NCBI GenBank assembly: GCA_009926625.1
Contig: RFON01000002.1
Location: forward strand, 62,001 to 126,000
Direction of reading: 5' to 3'
Source: Planctomycetota bacterium
Lineage (GTDB): Bacteria; Planctomycetota; Phycisphaerae; Phycisphaerales; SM1A02
Length of the DNA stretch: 64,000 nt
Shown here: positions 42,748 through 52,530 of the stretch, one piece after another
Numbering within the stretch: position 1 is the stretch's first letter
How the letters are laid out: the number at the start of each line of letters is the position of its first letter
Made by a program: the position numbers and the translations under genes
The notes under the pieces: model-generated
What the model was told of the DNA's origin: nothing
The model's input: the letters and a program-made list of their open reading frames with translations, nothing else
Databases searched by the model: none

Positions 42748-44598
42748 ATGTCTCGATCAAGCAAGTCATCCATCGCACTGAAGGGGACCGCACTGCTGCT
42801 GGTCGTGTGGATCGCCCTGAGCGCATCGCTGTCGATCATGCCGCTGCCGATTCGCATCGATCTGACTGAAGGTTCGGTGTACACGCTCTCGCCTGGTGTG
42901 CGGGCCATGCTCGCATCGCTCGACGAGCCTGTGCGTTTGGAGTTGTTCTTCACCGCCGAGGGATCGCGCGACCTCCCACAAGTCCGCAACCATGCGCTTC
43001 GGGTGCAGGAGTTCCTTGGCAGCCTCGTGGCGTCGTCGAACGGCAAGGTGACCTTGAAGGTCGTTGACCCGCAGCCGTTCTCGGAAGCCGAGGACACCGC
43101 GAAGGCGGCCGGCATCGCGCCGATCACGGCGGATGGTGCGGGACGCACGCTCATGTTGGGGCTGTTGGTGTCCGGCGCGACGGACCAGCGCGAGTGCCTT
43201 CCCTATCTCAACCCGCAGGAAGAGGCGTTCCTGGAGTATGACATTTCGCGCGCGATCATCAGCGTCTCGCGGACGCAGCGCGCCAAGGTCGCGCTCGTGA
43301 CGGGGCTGCCGATGGACAGCAGTTTCGATCCGCGCTCGCAGCGCATGACGCAGCCGTGGCAGGTGATGGCACAACTGCGCAACCTGTTCGAACTGGAAGT
43401 CGTGCCGCCGAGTGCGGAGAAGTTGCCGGAGCGGTTTGATGCGCTCGTCGTGGCCCATCCCAAGGGGCTGGCGGAGCCGCTGCTGCGCGCCATCGATGCC
43501 TATGCGCTTGCTGGCGGGCGCATGCTGCTGTTCCTCGACCCGTTCTGTGAGAGCGACTCCGCACCGATGGGACCTGGCGGATTCGGATCTGGTGGAACGC
43601 CGAGCGACTTCGGCTCGCTGCCTTCGTCGTGGGGCATCGCCTGGAAGCCCAACGAGGTTGTTGCAGACCGCACCTTTGCGCAGCGCGTTCGCGCGCGCAG
43701 CGACACGGGATTGGCAACGGTCGACTTCGTTGCATGGCTGAATCTGAACAAGGATGCGATCAGCCGCGATGACCCTGCGTTCGGCGTCTTGCAGTCGCTC
43801 ATCCTGATGTCGGCGGGGTCACTCGATCGCACCGAGGGATCGAAACTGGAAATGGTGCCGCTCGTGCGTAGTTCCGCGGACTCCATGCTGATCGAAGGAA
43901 CCAAGCTCGGGCCATTCGCTGATCCGTCGGCGCTGCTTCGCGATTTCAAGGCAGATGGCGCGCAGCGCGTGATCGCGGCGCGCTTCTCGGGTGTGGTGCG
44001 GAGTGCGTTCTCGCCCTCGACCGTCGAGGGCACCGCTCCCGCGAGCATCGTCGTTGTGGCTGACGCCGACATGCTGCGCGACGAGACCTGGATTCAGGAG
44101 GAGCGGCTCGGCAACCTCAGTCTCGGTTGGCGCGCGTTCGCCGACAACGGTTCACTCCTGCTGAACACCGTGGAGCAGCTCAGTGGCAACCAGGCGCTGC
44201 TCAGCCTGCGCGCGCGCGGCAGCAGTCAACGACCGTTCGATGTGGTGCGGTCGCTGCAGCGCGATGCCGAGCAGCGTTTCCGTGCGCGGGAAGAGGAACT
44301 GCAGAAGCGGATCAGCGAGACGCAACAGCGCATCACCAGCATGCAGCAGCAGAAGACGCCCGACCAGATGCTGCTGCTGACTCCTGAGCAGCAGGAGCAA
44401 CTCGAACGGTTGCAGCAAGAGGTTCTCGATGCCCGCAAGGAACTTCGGCAGGTGCAGTTCAGCTTGCGCGAGGATGTGGAGGCGCTTGGGCATCGTCTGA
44501 TGCTGCTGAATGTGTTGGCATGGCCTGCGATCGTGGCGGTGGCGGCCATCGTGCTTGGTGTGCGTCGGCGAGGCGGGTCCGCGGGGGTGGCGGCATGA
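42748..44598 (+). CDS. GldG-like ABC auxiliary protein
   Basis: A 616-residue protein: one N-terminal helix, a long extracytoplasmic GldG/IFT52-like part (IRIDLTEGSVYTLSPGVRAMLASLDEPVRLELFFTAEG, then VALVTGLPMD and RAIDAYALAGGRMLLFLDPF), a coiled-coil with many Gln (FRAREEELQKRISETQQRI), and a C-terminal membrane helix. It starts one base after the permease stop. GldG proteins accompany ABC-2 systems of uncertain export role. Gln-rich coil length is unusual for the family as I know it. Confidence 0.85.
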   Translation: MSRSSKSSIALKGTALLLVVWIALSASLSIMPLPIRIDLTEGSVYTLSPGVRAMLASLDEPVRLELFFTAEGSRDLPQVRNHALRVQEFLGSLVASSNGKVTLKVVDPQPFSEAEDTAKAAGIAPITADGAGRTLMLGLLVSGATDQRECLPYLNPQEEAFLEYDISRAIISVSRTQRAKVALVTGLPMDSSFDPRSQRMTQPWQVMAQLRNLFELEVVPPSAEKLPERFDALVVAHPKGLAEPLLRAIDAYALAGGRMLLFLDPFCESDSAPMGPGGFGSGGTPSDFGSLPSSWGIAWKPNEVVADRTFAQRVRARSDTGLATVDFVAWLNLNKDAISRDDPAFGVLQSLILMSAGSLDRTEGSKLEMVPLVRSSADSMLIEGTKLGPFADPSALLRDFKADGAQRVIAARFSGVVRSAFSPSTVEGTAPASIVVVADADMLRDETWIQEERLGNLSLGWRAFADNGSLLLNTVEQLSGNQALLSLRARGSSQRPFDVVRSLQRDAEQRFRAREEELQKRISETQQRITSMQQQKTPDQMLLLTPEQQEQLERLQQEVLDARKELRQVQFSLREDVEALGHRLMLLNVLAWPAIVAVAAIVLGVRRRGGSAGVAA

Positions 44599-45647
44599 GT
44601 CGTGACGCGGTGCGTGTGCTGTTGGTGGCTGCCGTTGTTGCCGTGCTCGTAGCCGTGTTTGTTCGCAACAGCCGAAGCGGCGGAACGCTTGAAGTGGATC
44701 AGCCGCTGGTTTCGTTCGCTGCCGATGCGGCGGGGATCGATCGCATCGAGATCGAGCAGGGGAATGATCGGATCGATGTGCAGCGCAAGGATGGCCTGTG
44801 GGTGCTCCAATCGCGCGACGGGTTCCCCGCGAAGTCGGAGTCGGTGCAGGAGGTGGTGCGAGGGCTCGATGGTCTGCGAAAGTCGCAGCAGATGACGGCG
44901 AAGCCAGAACGCCATGGCGATCTCGGCATCGCATGGCCTGATCCGAGCGGCACGGCGCGGCGCGTTCGGGTCTTTGCGGCGGGCAAGGAGAAGCCGCTTG
45001 CCGATGTGGTGATCGGTCGCACGGCAGCAGCACCGACTGGTGTGTACGCGCGCGGCAGCGATGATCCGCAAGTCTGGCGCTGCACGGGCGTGCTGAACAT
45101 CCCTGCCGGCGTGACTGGATGGTTGGCAACGCCCGTTGCGGATTTCCCGTCCGATCAGTTGCAGCGGATCACGCTGGAGGATGTCACCCTGACGCGCAGC
45201 GGGACCGAGTGGAATGCAACGACATCGGATGGTCAGCCCGCAGCGTCAGCGCCGCGGCTCGACACGATCAAGAACACGCTGCCGTTCCTGCTGACAGGTT
45301 TCGCACCTGATGATGTTCGCCGTGAGATTCCCGAGGATGCATCGCGCGCTGGAGTGATCGAGGCGCAGGCTTGGGTTGATGATGCGAACTCCATTGCCAT
45401 CCGCATGTGGATGCAGGATGGCAAGGTGTGGACGCGGCTCGCGCCTGGGGCCTGTGGCGCACAGCACGATGCTCGGATCGATGGCGGCGCGCAGCGGTGG
45501 AGCGGCTGGTTGTTTCAACTTCCGTCGTGGCGCAGCGACTATCTGAAGCCGATGTTCGAAGCCGCCGCGCCCGCCGCCGCGCAGCCTGCGGATCCAGCGC
45601 TACCCGCGGATGCCGCGCTGCCCGCGACACTTCCCGCCGTGCCATAA
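44595..45647 (+). CDS. DUF4340 protein, last gene of the Gld-like ABC operon
   Basis: A 350-residue protein with an N-terminal helix (VRVLLVAAVVAVLVAVFV) and DUF4340-type repeats of 'I.RIEI..G...I.V.R.DG.WVL' (IDRIEIEQGNDRIDVQRKDGLWVL). The C-terminus is Ala/Pro-rich. It overlaps the GldG-like gene by 4 bases. DUF4340 proteins regularly end such ABC operons, probably as an extracytoplasmic part of the complex. Confidence 0.82.
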   Translation: MSRDAVRVLLVAAVVAVLVAVFVRNSRSGGTLEVDQPLVSFAADAAGIDRIEIEQGNDRIDVQRKDGLWVLQSRDGFPAKSESVQEVVRGLDGLRKSQQMTAKPERHGDLGIAWPDPSGTARRVRVFAAGKEKPLADVVIGRTAAAPTGVYARGSDDPQVWRCTGVLNIPAGVTGWLATPVADFPSDQLQRITLEDVTLTRSGTEWNATTSDGQPAASAPRLDTIKNTLPFLLTGFAPDDVRREIPEDASRAGVIEAQAWVDDANSIAIRMWMQDGKVWTRLAPGACGAQHDARIDGGAQRWSGWLFQLPSWRSDYLKPMFEAAAPAAAQPADPALPADAALPATLPAVP

Positions 45648-45648
45648 T
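45643..45648 (+). promoter_or_regulatory. Candidate -10 hexamer (CATAAT)
   Basis: CATAAT lies 6 bases before the ATG at 45655, a close match to TATAAT. No Shine-Dalgarno sequence is present, so a leaderless mRNA is likely. Confidence 0.4.
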
Positions 45649-45654
45649 GTCGGC

Positions 45655-46401
45655 ATGGCAAAGGCTTCAACCACGAGCACAAAGAAGTCACAGCCCGCAA
45701 TGGGTGGGGCGCGCGTGTACGAGGGCGATGGCGACCGCTTGGTTGAGATTCCCGCCGCGGGTCCGAAGGTGACCCTGCTGCCGTCGGGCGATCCCCGCGC
45801 GGCCGATGCGTCGCGGCGCATCCGCGTGCAGTGGGGGCAGCACCTGCTTGATGACCTCGTGGACGGGCGATATCGCACGCTGATTTGTGGGGTGAACGAG
45901 AAGGACAACTCGCACGGCATCCTCGGCGAGATCCTCAAACTCATTCCGACAAGTCAGTGGACGCTCGGATCTGCAACCAGTTACGCGCAGGTGTTCCGCA
46001 GTGCAGTTCAAGTGCATGCGAAGGAGGACCGCGAGCCGTACATCCTGAAGTTCGACCTCGATCGTCTGCTGGTCCTTGCGTTGCTCCGCCCGCATGGGCG
46101 CGACCACTTCACGCTGGAGGACATCTACCGCGGCTTTCGTACTGCGGCGCGAATGCTGGAGGGTCGAGCGGATCGCCAGGCTGTCGCCACCATTTCGTTC
46201 CTCGGTGCGAAGAGCAATCGACTGGTGAACCACGCGGGTAGCGAGCCGAGCCTTGAGGCTGTGCTGAAGGCGATGCACGACGCTGGATTCCATGGAGACT
46301 GCTATCCGCCCGTGTCGCTGTGGGATTGTGCTCGAACCGGTGTGTTCGCCCGCTATCCGTTTCCTGCGGGAGTCGACCGCATGCGTGAGGGCAGCAGTTG
46401 A
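45655..46401 (+). CDS. Conserved hypothetical cytosolic protein
   Basis: A 248-residue protein with a Lys/Ser/Thr-rich start. The middle has WGQHLLDDLVDGRYRTLICGVNEKDNSHGILGEI and FDLDRLLVLALLRPHGRDHFTLEDIYRGFRTAARML. No family recognised; no signal or membrane helix. Its stop overlaps the next start by one base (TGATG), so both are likely translated together. Confidence 0.75.
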   Translation: MAKASTTSTKKSQPAMGGARVYEGDGDRLVEIPAAGPKVTLLPSGDPRAADASRRIRVQWGQHLLDDLVDGRYRTLICGVNEKDNSHGILGEILKLIPTSQWTLGSATSYAQVFRSAVQVHAKEDREPYILKFDLDRLLVLALLRPHGRDHFTLEDIYRGFRTAARMLEGRADRQAVATISFLGAKSNRLVNHAGSEPSLEAVLKAMHDAGFHGDCYPPVSLWDCARTGVFARYPFPAGVDRMREGSS

Positions 46402-47144
46402 TGGTCGAACAGGCACCATTCAGTCTGCCGAGCGTGGCGTTCTTCGGACGAACGCTCGCGGAGTACCTGCAGTGTTTCTGTCTCGATGCGAAGGACTTGC
46501 GCGGGAAGCGCGTTCTGGACTGTCCTGGCGGTCCAGGGTCATTCGCGGCAGAAGCTGCGGATCTCGGCTGCGAAGTGACGGCGGTGGATCCCGCCTACGA
46601 GTCCAGCGCCGACGAACTGGAGCAGCGTGGTCGTACCGACATCGACGCGTGCATCGCGCAGATGCGCGCGAAGCCATGGGCTGCACCACCAAGCGACTTG
46701 GACGCGTATGCAGCTGCGAAGCGGGCGGCGCTTGAGCGCTTCATCGACGACTTCCGTGCGAATCCCAGTCGCTACCGCGCTGCGTCGCTGCCCGTGTTGC
46801 CCTTCGCCGATCGCCAATTCGATCTGGTCCTGTCGGGGCATTTGCTCTTCCTGTACGCGCCGCTTGCCGAGGACGGGCTGCTTGAGGGGCATCGATTCGA
46901 CCTCGCGTGGCACCATGAGGCGCTCGGCGAACTCGCGCGAGTGTGCTCGGCGGAGATGCGCATCTACCCGACCCTGGCGCTCAACGCAGCGCCGCGCCGA
47001 CACTGCTACGCATCGCCGATCGAGGCTGACTTGGAGGCGCGCGGGTGGTGTTGCTCGTTCCTGCCCTCGAACTATGCGCAGTATGCGCCGAGTTGGAACG
47101 ACTGCTTGGTGGCTCGACGCCTCAGCGTGTCGGCATCGACCTGA
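46401..47144 (+). CDS. Probable SAM-dependent methyltransferase
   Basis: A 247-residue protein with a Rossmann-type SAM site VLDCPGGPGSFAAEAADLGCEVTAVDPAY, and LPVLPFADRQFDLVLSGHLLFLY near motif IV. The loop has 'CPGGPG' instead of the common 'GxGxG'. The substrate is unknown. It is coupled to the unknown protein upstream. Confidence 0.75.
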   Translation: MVEQAPFSLPSVAFFGRTLAEYLQCFCLDAKDLRGKRVLDCPGGPGSFAAEAADLGCEVTAVDPAYESSADELEQRGRTDIDACIAQMRAKPWAAPPSDLDAYAAAKRAALERFIDDFRANPSRYRAASLPVLPFADRQFDLVLSGHLLFLYAPLAEDGLLEGHRFDLAWHHEALGELARVCSAEMRIYPTLALNAAPRRHCYASPIEADLEARGWCCSFLPSNYAQYAPSWNDCLVARRLSVSAST

Positions 47145-47178
47145 CGCGCTGCGTCAACGCATGCGACCGCATGCCACT

Positions 47179-49173
47179 TCATGCTCGAGCCTGCACGCCG
47201 TGCTGGATTCCAGTGAGTTGTGTGTGCCGCTGCAAGTAGCGCAGCGCGGTCGTGATGAACGCGGCGTGCGACCATGTGAGCGGACTCACGGACAGGTGCG
47301 CCCCTGAATACGGATCAAACTGCTCCGCCAGCACGCCTGATGCTGAAGCGCGCCGACAGACCCATTCGAGCAGCGGAACCGCCTCGGCGAGTTCCTCCTC
47401 GCTGTGGGAGCGAGCGATCAGCCACTGCGCATACCACAGCGTGCTGATGATCCATGGATTGCCGGGCACCCGCTGCAGGTCGTGGCGTTCGATCTGGTGG
47501 TACGGATCGCCTGCGTAGCGCGCCATGCCGCCGACTTCCGTGTGAACCCACAGCGTGTCACGCAGCAGTCGCATGTGGCTGGTGACGCGCGGATCATTCG
47601 CCTCGAGTGCGCCGAAGGCGAAGAGCCCACAGGCGCTTGCGTCAGGAGTGAAGTCGAGGTGGTAACCGCCGGCACCGTTGGGAGTCGCCATGCGTGCGAA
47701 GCAGCCTCGCTCCTCACTCCACATGTGTCGAATCATCGCTTCGCGCATGCGTTCAGCACCGAGATCGAACTCGGCGGCGCGGTCTGCTGCACCGACTTCA
47801 TCGGCAAACGCTGCGGCGGCTTTCAGTCCGCCGATCACCGAAGCGACGGTGAAGAGGTGGATGCCGCGCCGCTCCTCCCACAAGTCCCATGACGGTTGTG
47901 GCAAGCCGTTGGCATCGCGGTAGCGCAGCATCCAGCCGGCGGGTTCGATCACGAGTGGGTTGTAGAGATCGCGCACGAACTCCACATCGCGGAAGGTGAC
48001 GAAGTGACGACGAAGCGCCCAGACGACGAGCGCAGTCTCATCTTCCTGGATCGGCAGGATGCGCTTGCCATCGAGCACCCATGGATGCCAACTTGATGCA
48101 ACGGTTCCAGATGGGTTGTACTTGTGCAGGAAGTAGCCAGCCGACTCGATTACCCGCGCCGCGAAGCGGAAGAACGCCTGTGACAGTTCGCCTTGCCCTG
48201 CCAGCACCAGCGCATGCGAAACGAGCGCGCCGTCGCGCGGCCAGAGGTAGGAGTAGGTGTCGCCGGCAAATCGCGTGATGTCGTAATCGTTGGCCGCGAT
48301 GATCGCGCCGCCCTTGTCGATCTGCGTGCGGATGATGAGTTCGCTGCGGATGAAGAGATCGCGGATGGCGGTCGGCAGGGGGGAGAAGTCGATGCCTTCC
48401 TTGGTGGCCCAGAGGCGCCAGTATGCCTCGGTGCGGAGCATCATGCGCTGCGGCGTCTTGGCGCGCACCTTGTCGTCGAGCGCCTTGACCTCGGCGTAGT
48501 CGCGCCCCGCGCAGATCCAATAGGTCACCAGCGCGCTGCCGCGCGACGGGACGCCAAGCGTGAAACCCACGGTGGAGTCGACCGATCCCTGCGCGATCGA
48601 GTTGCGACTGAGTACGCCATCCTCCGCATCGCGCCATGTGCCCTCGGCGTCGCGGATGCGCTTCTGGCCCGTCGACCATGTGTCCACGCCGGTGGCGCGC
48701 GCACCGTAGCCATTGAAGAGGAAGTAGGTGTCGTCCTTGAAGTGAACGAGGCCGCCCGTCTGCGGGTCGTAGTGCACGGTGTCACCGACGGCGTTCTCGC
48801 CGATGGAGAGATCCTGATGGAAGAAGAGGCGCACATCGCGCGCGTGGTCGTGCAGATTGTGGACGCGAACCTCTCGAAAGTAGACAGGGCTCCAGAAGTC
48901 AACGGCATCGCGGCAATGCAGCCGCACGCCAAGTCGATCATTGCGGAGGCGCACTTCAGTGACGAGCGAATCTCGCGTGTACTCCAGTTCCCGTGCCCAG
49001 CCTGGCGCGTCGACCCAGGCGAATTGCCCATCGACCCACACGCCGAACCGCTGCAGGTGACCGCAGGTGTGGTTGGGCATGCCGACCCGCGGCCAATACA
49101 GATCACGGATCCGATAGAAGTCATCGAAGGCGACGAGCATCTCGCCGTTGCCGACAGGGATGTTGCGCGGCAT
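47179..49173 (-). CDS. GH15 glucoamylase-like glycoside hydrolase
   Basis: A 664-residue protein without a signal peptide. The N-terminal beta-sandwich (IPVGNGEMLVAFDDFYRIRDLYWPRVG) is followed by an (alpha/alpha)6 barrel with YSYLWPRDGALVSHAL, the acid in SWDLWEERRGIHLF, and the base in LAEQFDPYSGAHLSVSPLTWSHAA. GH15 enzymes act on alpha-glucans or trehalose; the cytoplasmic form may degrade glycogen or trehalose. It ends the fabF operon strand with only 6 bases between, and a link to fatty-acid genes is not obvious. Confidence 0.9.
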   Translation of the reverse strand: MPRNIPVGNGEMLVAFDDFYRIRDLYWPRVGMPNHTCGHLQRFGVWVDGQFAWVDAPGWARELEYTRDSLVTEVRLRNDRLGVRLHCRDAVDFWSPVYFREVRVHNLHDHARDVRLFFHQDLSIGENAVGDTVHYDPQTGGLVHFKDDTYFLFNGYGARATGVDTWSTGQKRIRDAEGTWRDAEDGVLSRNSIAQGSVDSTVGFTLGVPSRGSALVTYWICAGRDYAEVKALDDKVRAKTPQRMMLRTEAYWRLWATKEGIDFSPLPTAIRDLFIRSELIIRTQIDKGGAIIAANDYDITRFAGDTYSYLWPRDGALVSHALVLAGQGELSQAFFRFAARVIESAGYFLHKYNPSGTVASSWHPWVLDGKRILPIQEDETALVVWALRRHFVTFRDVEFVRDLYNPLVIEPAGWMLRYRDANGLPQPSWDLWEERRGIHLFTVASVIGGLKAAAAFADEVGAADRAAEFDLGAERMREAMIRHMWSEERGCFARMATPNGAGGYHLDFTPDASACGLFAFGALEANDPRVTSHMRLLRDTLWVHTEVGGMARYAGDPYHQIERHDLQRVPGNPWIISTLWYAQWLIARSHSEEELAEAVPLLEWVCRRASASGVLAEQFDPYSGAHLSVSPLTWSHAAFITTALRYLQRHTQLTGIQHGVQARA

Positions 49174-49179
49174 GCCGGA

Positions 49180-50436
49180 TCAGCCCTGCAGCGTGCCGAA
49201 CACGAGCGTGGTGTTGTGGCCGCCGAACCCGAAGGAGTTGTTGAGGGCGATGCGGATTGGGCGCTGCTGCGCCGTGTTGGCGACAAAGTTCAGGTCGAAC
49301 CCCTCATCGGGCTCGTCGAGGTTGATCGTTGGAGGCAGCGTGCCGCTCTGCAATGCCTTGATGGTCGCGATGCTCTCCACGCCACCGGCCGCACCGAGCG
49401 CATGACCCATCACGGACTTGGTTGAGCTCATCGCCAGCTCGTAGGCGTGGCTGCCGAAGAGGCGCTTGACTGCGCTCACTTCTGCAGCATCACCGAGCGG
49501 GGTGCTCGTACCGTGCGCATTGATGTAGCCGACGTCGGTCGCGTTCACCTGCGCATCGGCGAGGGCGTTCTGCATCGATCGGAACGCGCCAGCTCCATGC
49601 TCCTCTGGTGCAGCGATATGGAACGCATCGCCCGAACAGCCGTAGCCGAGGAGTTCTGCGTAGATCGTGGCACCGCGCTTCCGCGCGTGCTCGAGTTCCT
49701 CGAGCACGAGGACCGCTGCGCCCTCACTGAGCACGAACCCATCGCGATCCTTGTCGAAGGGTCGGCTCGCCTGCGTCGGCGCATCATTGCGGGTCGACAG
49801 CGCCTTCATCGAGGCGAACGCGCCGATGCAAAGCGGCGTGACCGCGGCTTCGGCGCCGCCGGCAAGCATCACATCCGCATCACCGCGCTGGATGAGTTGG
49901 AACGCGGATCCGATCGCGTGCGAACCAGTGGCGCATGCGGTCGCCGTGGCGATGTTGCTGCCACGCAGGTTGAATCGAATCGAGACCTGGCCTGCACCTG
50001 CATTGACCATGAGGCGTGGCACGGTGAATGGATTGATTTTGCGGTTTCCCGCAGTCACCATCCCTCGAACGCCTGTCTCAATCGTTCCGATCCCTCCGAT
50101 TCCAGATCCGATGGCGACGCCATGCCTGTAGGGGTCACCAACCTGGAAGTCGAAGCCGCAGTCGCGGACCGCTTCGTGCGCCGCACCAAGGGCAAAGATG
50201 GCAAAGCGGTCGATGCGCCGCTGCTCTCGGACATCGAGGAACGACGACGGGTCGAAGTTCCTGACCTCGCCTGCGAAACGGACCCCCCAGTCCTCGTTCG
50301 CATCGAACTGCGTGATGCCCGCAATGCCTGAGCGACCGTGGATGAAGCTATCCCATGTTTCCGCAACGGTGCGCCCAACAGGCGTGACGGCACCGAGCCC
50401 GGTCACAACGACGCGTCGGAGTGTGATGGTCCTCAC
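49180..50436 (-). CDS. fabF: 3-oxoacyl-ACP synthase II
   Basis: A 418-residue condensing enzyme with the Cys-His-His triad in ATACATGSHAIG, NAHGTSTPLGD and KSVMGHALGAAG, plus NNSFGFGGHN at the end. It elongates acyl-ACP in fatty-acid synthesis. It follows acpP by 27 bases in the usual order acpP-fabF. I chose the GTG at 50436; a TTG at 50454 is also in frame. Confidence 0.95.
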   Translation of the reverse strand: MRTITLRRVVVTGLGAVTPVGRTVAETWDSFIHGRSGIAGITQFDANEDWGVRFAGEVRNFDPSSFLDVREQRRIDRFAIFALGAAHEAVRDCGFDFQVGDPYRHGVAIGSGIGGIGTIETGVRGMVTAGNRKINPFTVPRLMVNAGAGQVSIRFNLRGSNIATATACATGSHAIGSAFQLIQRGDADVMLAGGAEAAVTPLCIGAFASMKALSTRNDAPTQASRPFDKDRDGFVLSEGAAVLVLEELEHARKRGATIYAELLGYGCSGDAFHIAAPEEHGAGAFRSMQNALADAQVNATDVGYINAHGTSTPLGDAAEVSAVKRLFGSHAYELAMSSTKSVMGHALGAAGGVESIATIKALQSGTLPPTINLDEPDEGFDLNFVANTAQQRPIRIALNNSFGFGGHNTTLVFGTLQG

Positions 50437-50463
50437 TGCAGGAAAGCGCCGCAAAGGCGCAGG

Positions 50464-50736
50464 TCAGCTCGTCTTTGCTGCGCCGCCCTTGCCGCTGCCG
50501 AAGTTGGTCTTGATGTAGTCGATTGCGGAACCGACGGTCTGGATCTTGTCGCCCTGATCATCTGGGATCGATGTCCCAAACTGGTCCTCAAACTCCATCA
50601 CGAGTTCAACGATGTCGAGGCTGTCGGCGTTGAGGTCGTTGGTGAAACTGGTCTCGCGCTTGATCTCAGCCTTGTCGACCCCCATCTGCTCGGCAACGAT
50701 GGCGATGACCTTCTCTTCGATCTCTTTTTCAGTCAC
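50464..50736 (-). CDS. acpP: Acyl carrier protein
   Basis: A 90-residue acidic protein with the phosphopantetheine serine in [16 protein letters not shown]. It carries growing acyl chains. The start is a GTG at 50736 with AGGAG about 6 bases upstream; the family start '[13 protein letters not shown]' follows. It is longer at the C-terminus, with a Gly/Lys/Ala-rich tail. Divergent from fabG. Confidence 0.95.
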   Translation of the reverse strand: MTEKEIEEKVIAIVAEQMGVDKAEIKRETSFTNDLNADSLDIVELVMEFEDQFGTSIPDDQGDKIQTVGSAIDYIKTNFGSGKGGAAKTS

Positions 50737-50898
50737 TGGGGGCTCCTCTGGATGGGTTGGAAGTTGCTTTTGATCCGTTTGAACGACCAAGAACATCGGC
50801 AAAACATGCCTGCGAGGAGTATAACGACTGAGGGAACTTCCGTGCGGACTGTGCCGACGAGCCTCCTTGATCGGGATGGCTATGATCGCCGCGCTGCA

Positions 50899-50904
50899 AG
50901 GAGG
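50899..50904 (+). promoter_or_regulatory. Perfect Shine-Dalgarno before the ATC start of fabG
   Basis: AGGAGG, with a 5-base spacing to the ATC at 50910. It is what fixes the unusual start. Confidence 0.7.
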
Positions 50905-50909
50905 CAAAC

Positions 50910-51644
50910 ATCGAAAAGCGTGTCGCCATCGTCACTGGAGCCAGCCGCGGAATCGGTCGCGCCATCGCGCTTCGGCTTGCCGCCGATGGGAAGCATGTGG
51001 TGGGCGTTGCCCGCAACGCCGAGCATTTGGCTGCACTGCAAGGGGAGATCGCCTCTGCGGGCGGAACGTGCGAGGTGGCTGCGTGCGATGTGGGCGATGG
51101 AGTGGCGCTTGCTGCCCTGATCGAGGGCATCGCGGAGCGACTCGGGCGTCTCGACATCATGGTGAACAACGCCGGCATCACGAAGGATGGTCTGCTGCTC
51201 CGTATGAGCGACGAGGACTTCGATGATGTGATCCGCGTGAACCTGCGATCGGCATTCGTCGCGTGTCGATCGGCGGCGCGACCGATGATGCGTGCGCGCT
51301 TTGGTCGCCTCATCAACATGGGTTCGGTTGCGGGGGTGATGGGCAACCCTGGACAGGCGAATTACGCCGCGGCAAAGGCGGGCTTGATCGGGATGACCAA
51401 GTCGATCGCGAAGGAGCTCGGCGGGAAGGGAATCACCGCAAACATCGTCGCGCCGGGCTTCATCGACACGGACATGACTGGGGCGCTTGGTGCCGCAGTG
51501 AAGGAAGCGGTTCTTCCACACATCCCGCTCAAGCGATTTGGCCATGTCGATGACATCGCTGCAGCGGTGTCGTACTTGGCGTCCGACGGCGCGGGCTATG
51601 TGACGGGGCATGTCCTGTCGGTTGACGGCGGACTCGCCATGTGA
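50910..51644 (+). CDS. fabG: 3-oxoacyl-ACP reductase, apparent ATC start
   Basis: A 244-residue short-chain dehydrogenase: [20 protein letters not shown] (NADPH loop), [15 protein letters not shown], the triad Ser in [11 protein letters not shown], Tyr and Lys in [15 protein letters not shown], and the closing LSVDGGLAM. It reduces 3-oxoacyl-ACP. No ATG, GTG, TTG or CTG lies in frame between an upstream stop and the cofactor motif; the first downstream GTG would delete it. AGGAGG five bases before an ATC strongly suggests ATC initiation, giving the family's normal length. A base error at that codon is the alternative. Confidence 0.9.
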   Translation: MEKRVAIVTGASRGIGRAIALRLAADGKHVVGVARNAEHLAALQGEIASAGGTCEVAACDVGDGVALAALIEGIAERLGRLDIMVNNAGITKDGLLLRMSDEDFDDVIRVNLRSAFVACRSAARPMMRARFGRLINMGSVAGVMGNPGQANYAAAKAGLIGMTKSIAKELGGKGITANIVAPGFIDTDMTGALGAAVKEAVLPHIPLKRFGHVDDIAAAVSYLASDGAGYVTGHVLSVDGGLAM

Positions 51645-51726
51645 AACTTGTGAACCATGTGAATCACGAGGCCCCCGAGGGCGATTGCCCAAGCCATGCG
51701 AGGACCATGCGCGGACCACTCGGGGA

Positions 51727-52530
51727 TCAGTCTGGAATCGGCGCGCGCTTCTGCTTCTTGAGCGAGCCGCCACCCGTGCCGCTCGGAGGCGTTGGAGTGC
51801 CACCGCCGCCGCTGCCACCGTCGCTTGCCTCTTCGCCTTCTTCGACCTTTGACTGCGGGATCTCGACTTCCTCATCCGGCAGGTTGGCGTACTTCTCGAA
51901 CATGTCGTTCACGTACTTCTTCCATGCAGCGATCGAGTCGGTTCCAGAGAGGTGATCAAGGATGTCTGGCGGACCTGGGAATGAGGTGAAGACGATCTTG
52001 CCGTCCTCGTCGGCGGCGTCCCACAGCAGCGCTCGATCGGGCAGGTCACTCGTGATGATGGCAAATGTCGCAAAGCCCTTCGAATCGTTCTTGCACTGCA
52101 CCTCAATGGACTTGATGCCCACCGTGGACTTCGCCCAGCCGCTGCCTTCGGTCAGTTTCTTCAGCACTTTCGCATCGCGCTCCGACATCATGCCGCCTGC
52201 GGTCGTTTGGTCCCCCTTGGCGAATGCGTTCCAGAACAAGAGGACGGCCTTGCGCTCTTCGGTGGTCTTTGGAGCAAGGTCCTCTGGGAGGCTGACGCGC
52301 TCGTCGATCGAGAGCGACTTCATCAGTGACGCAATGTCTTCCACCGTTGGTTCCGGCGGTGGTGGCGGCGGTGGCGGCGGCGCTTGAACGATTGGAGCCG
52401 ACTGTTGCGGCTCTTCGTCGCTGCATGCACCAACCACGAGGATCGCGGCGGCGCAGGCGATCCAAACGGCATGGCGCGCGATCAGGCTTGCCTCATGGTT
52501 TCGATGCGTCAGCTGGTTCTGGCTTGTCAT
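51727..52530 (-). CDS. Lipoprotein of unknown function after fabD
   Basis: A 267-residue protein with a lipoprotein signal (AAAILVVGACSDEE, Cys 36), a run of prolines and an acidic, helical body (LSIDERVSLPEDLAPKTTEERKAVLLFWNAFAKGD). The C-terminus is Gly/Ser-rich and ends basic. It overlaps the 3' end of fabD by 38 bases, so it is in the same operon. No family recognised. Confidence 0.7.
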   Translation of the reverse strand: MTSQNQLTHRNHEASLIARHAVWIACAAAILVVGACSDEEPQQSAPIVQAPPPPPPPPPEPTVEDIASLMKSLSIDERVSLPEDLAPKTTEERKAVLLFWNAFAKGDQTTAGGMMSERDAKVLKKLTEGSGWAKSTVGIKSIEVQCKNDSKGFATFAIITSDLPDRALLWDAADEDGKIVFTSFPGPPDILDHLSGTDSIAAWKKYVNDMFEKYANLPDEEVEIPQSKVEEGEEASDGGSGGGGTPTPPSGTGGGSLKKQKRAPIPD

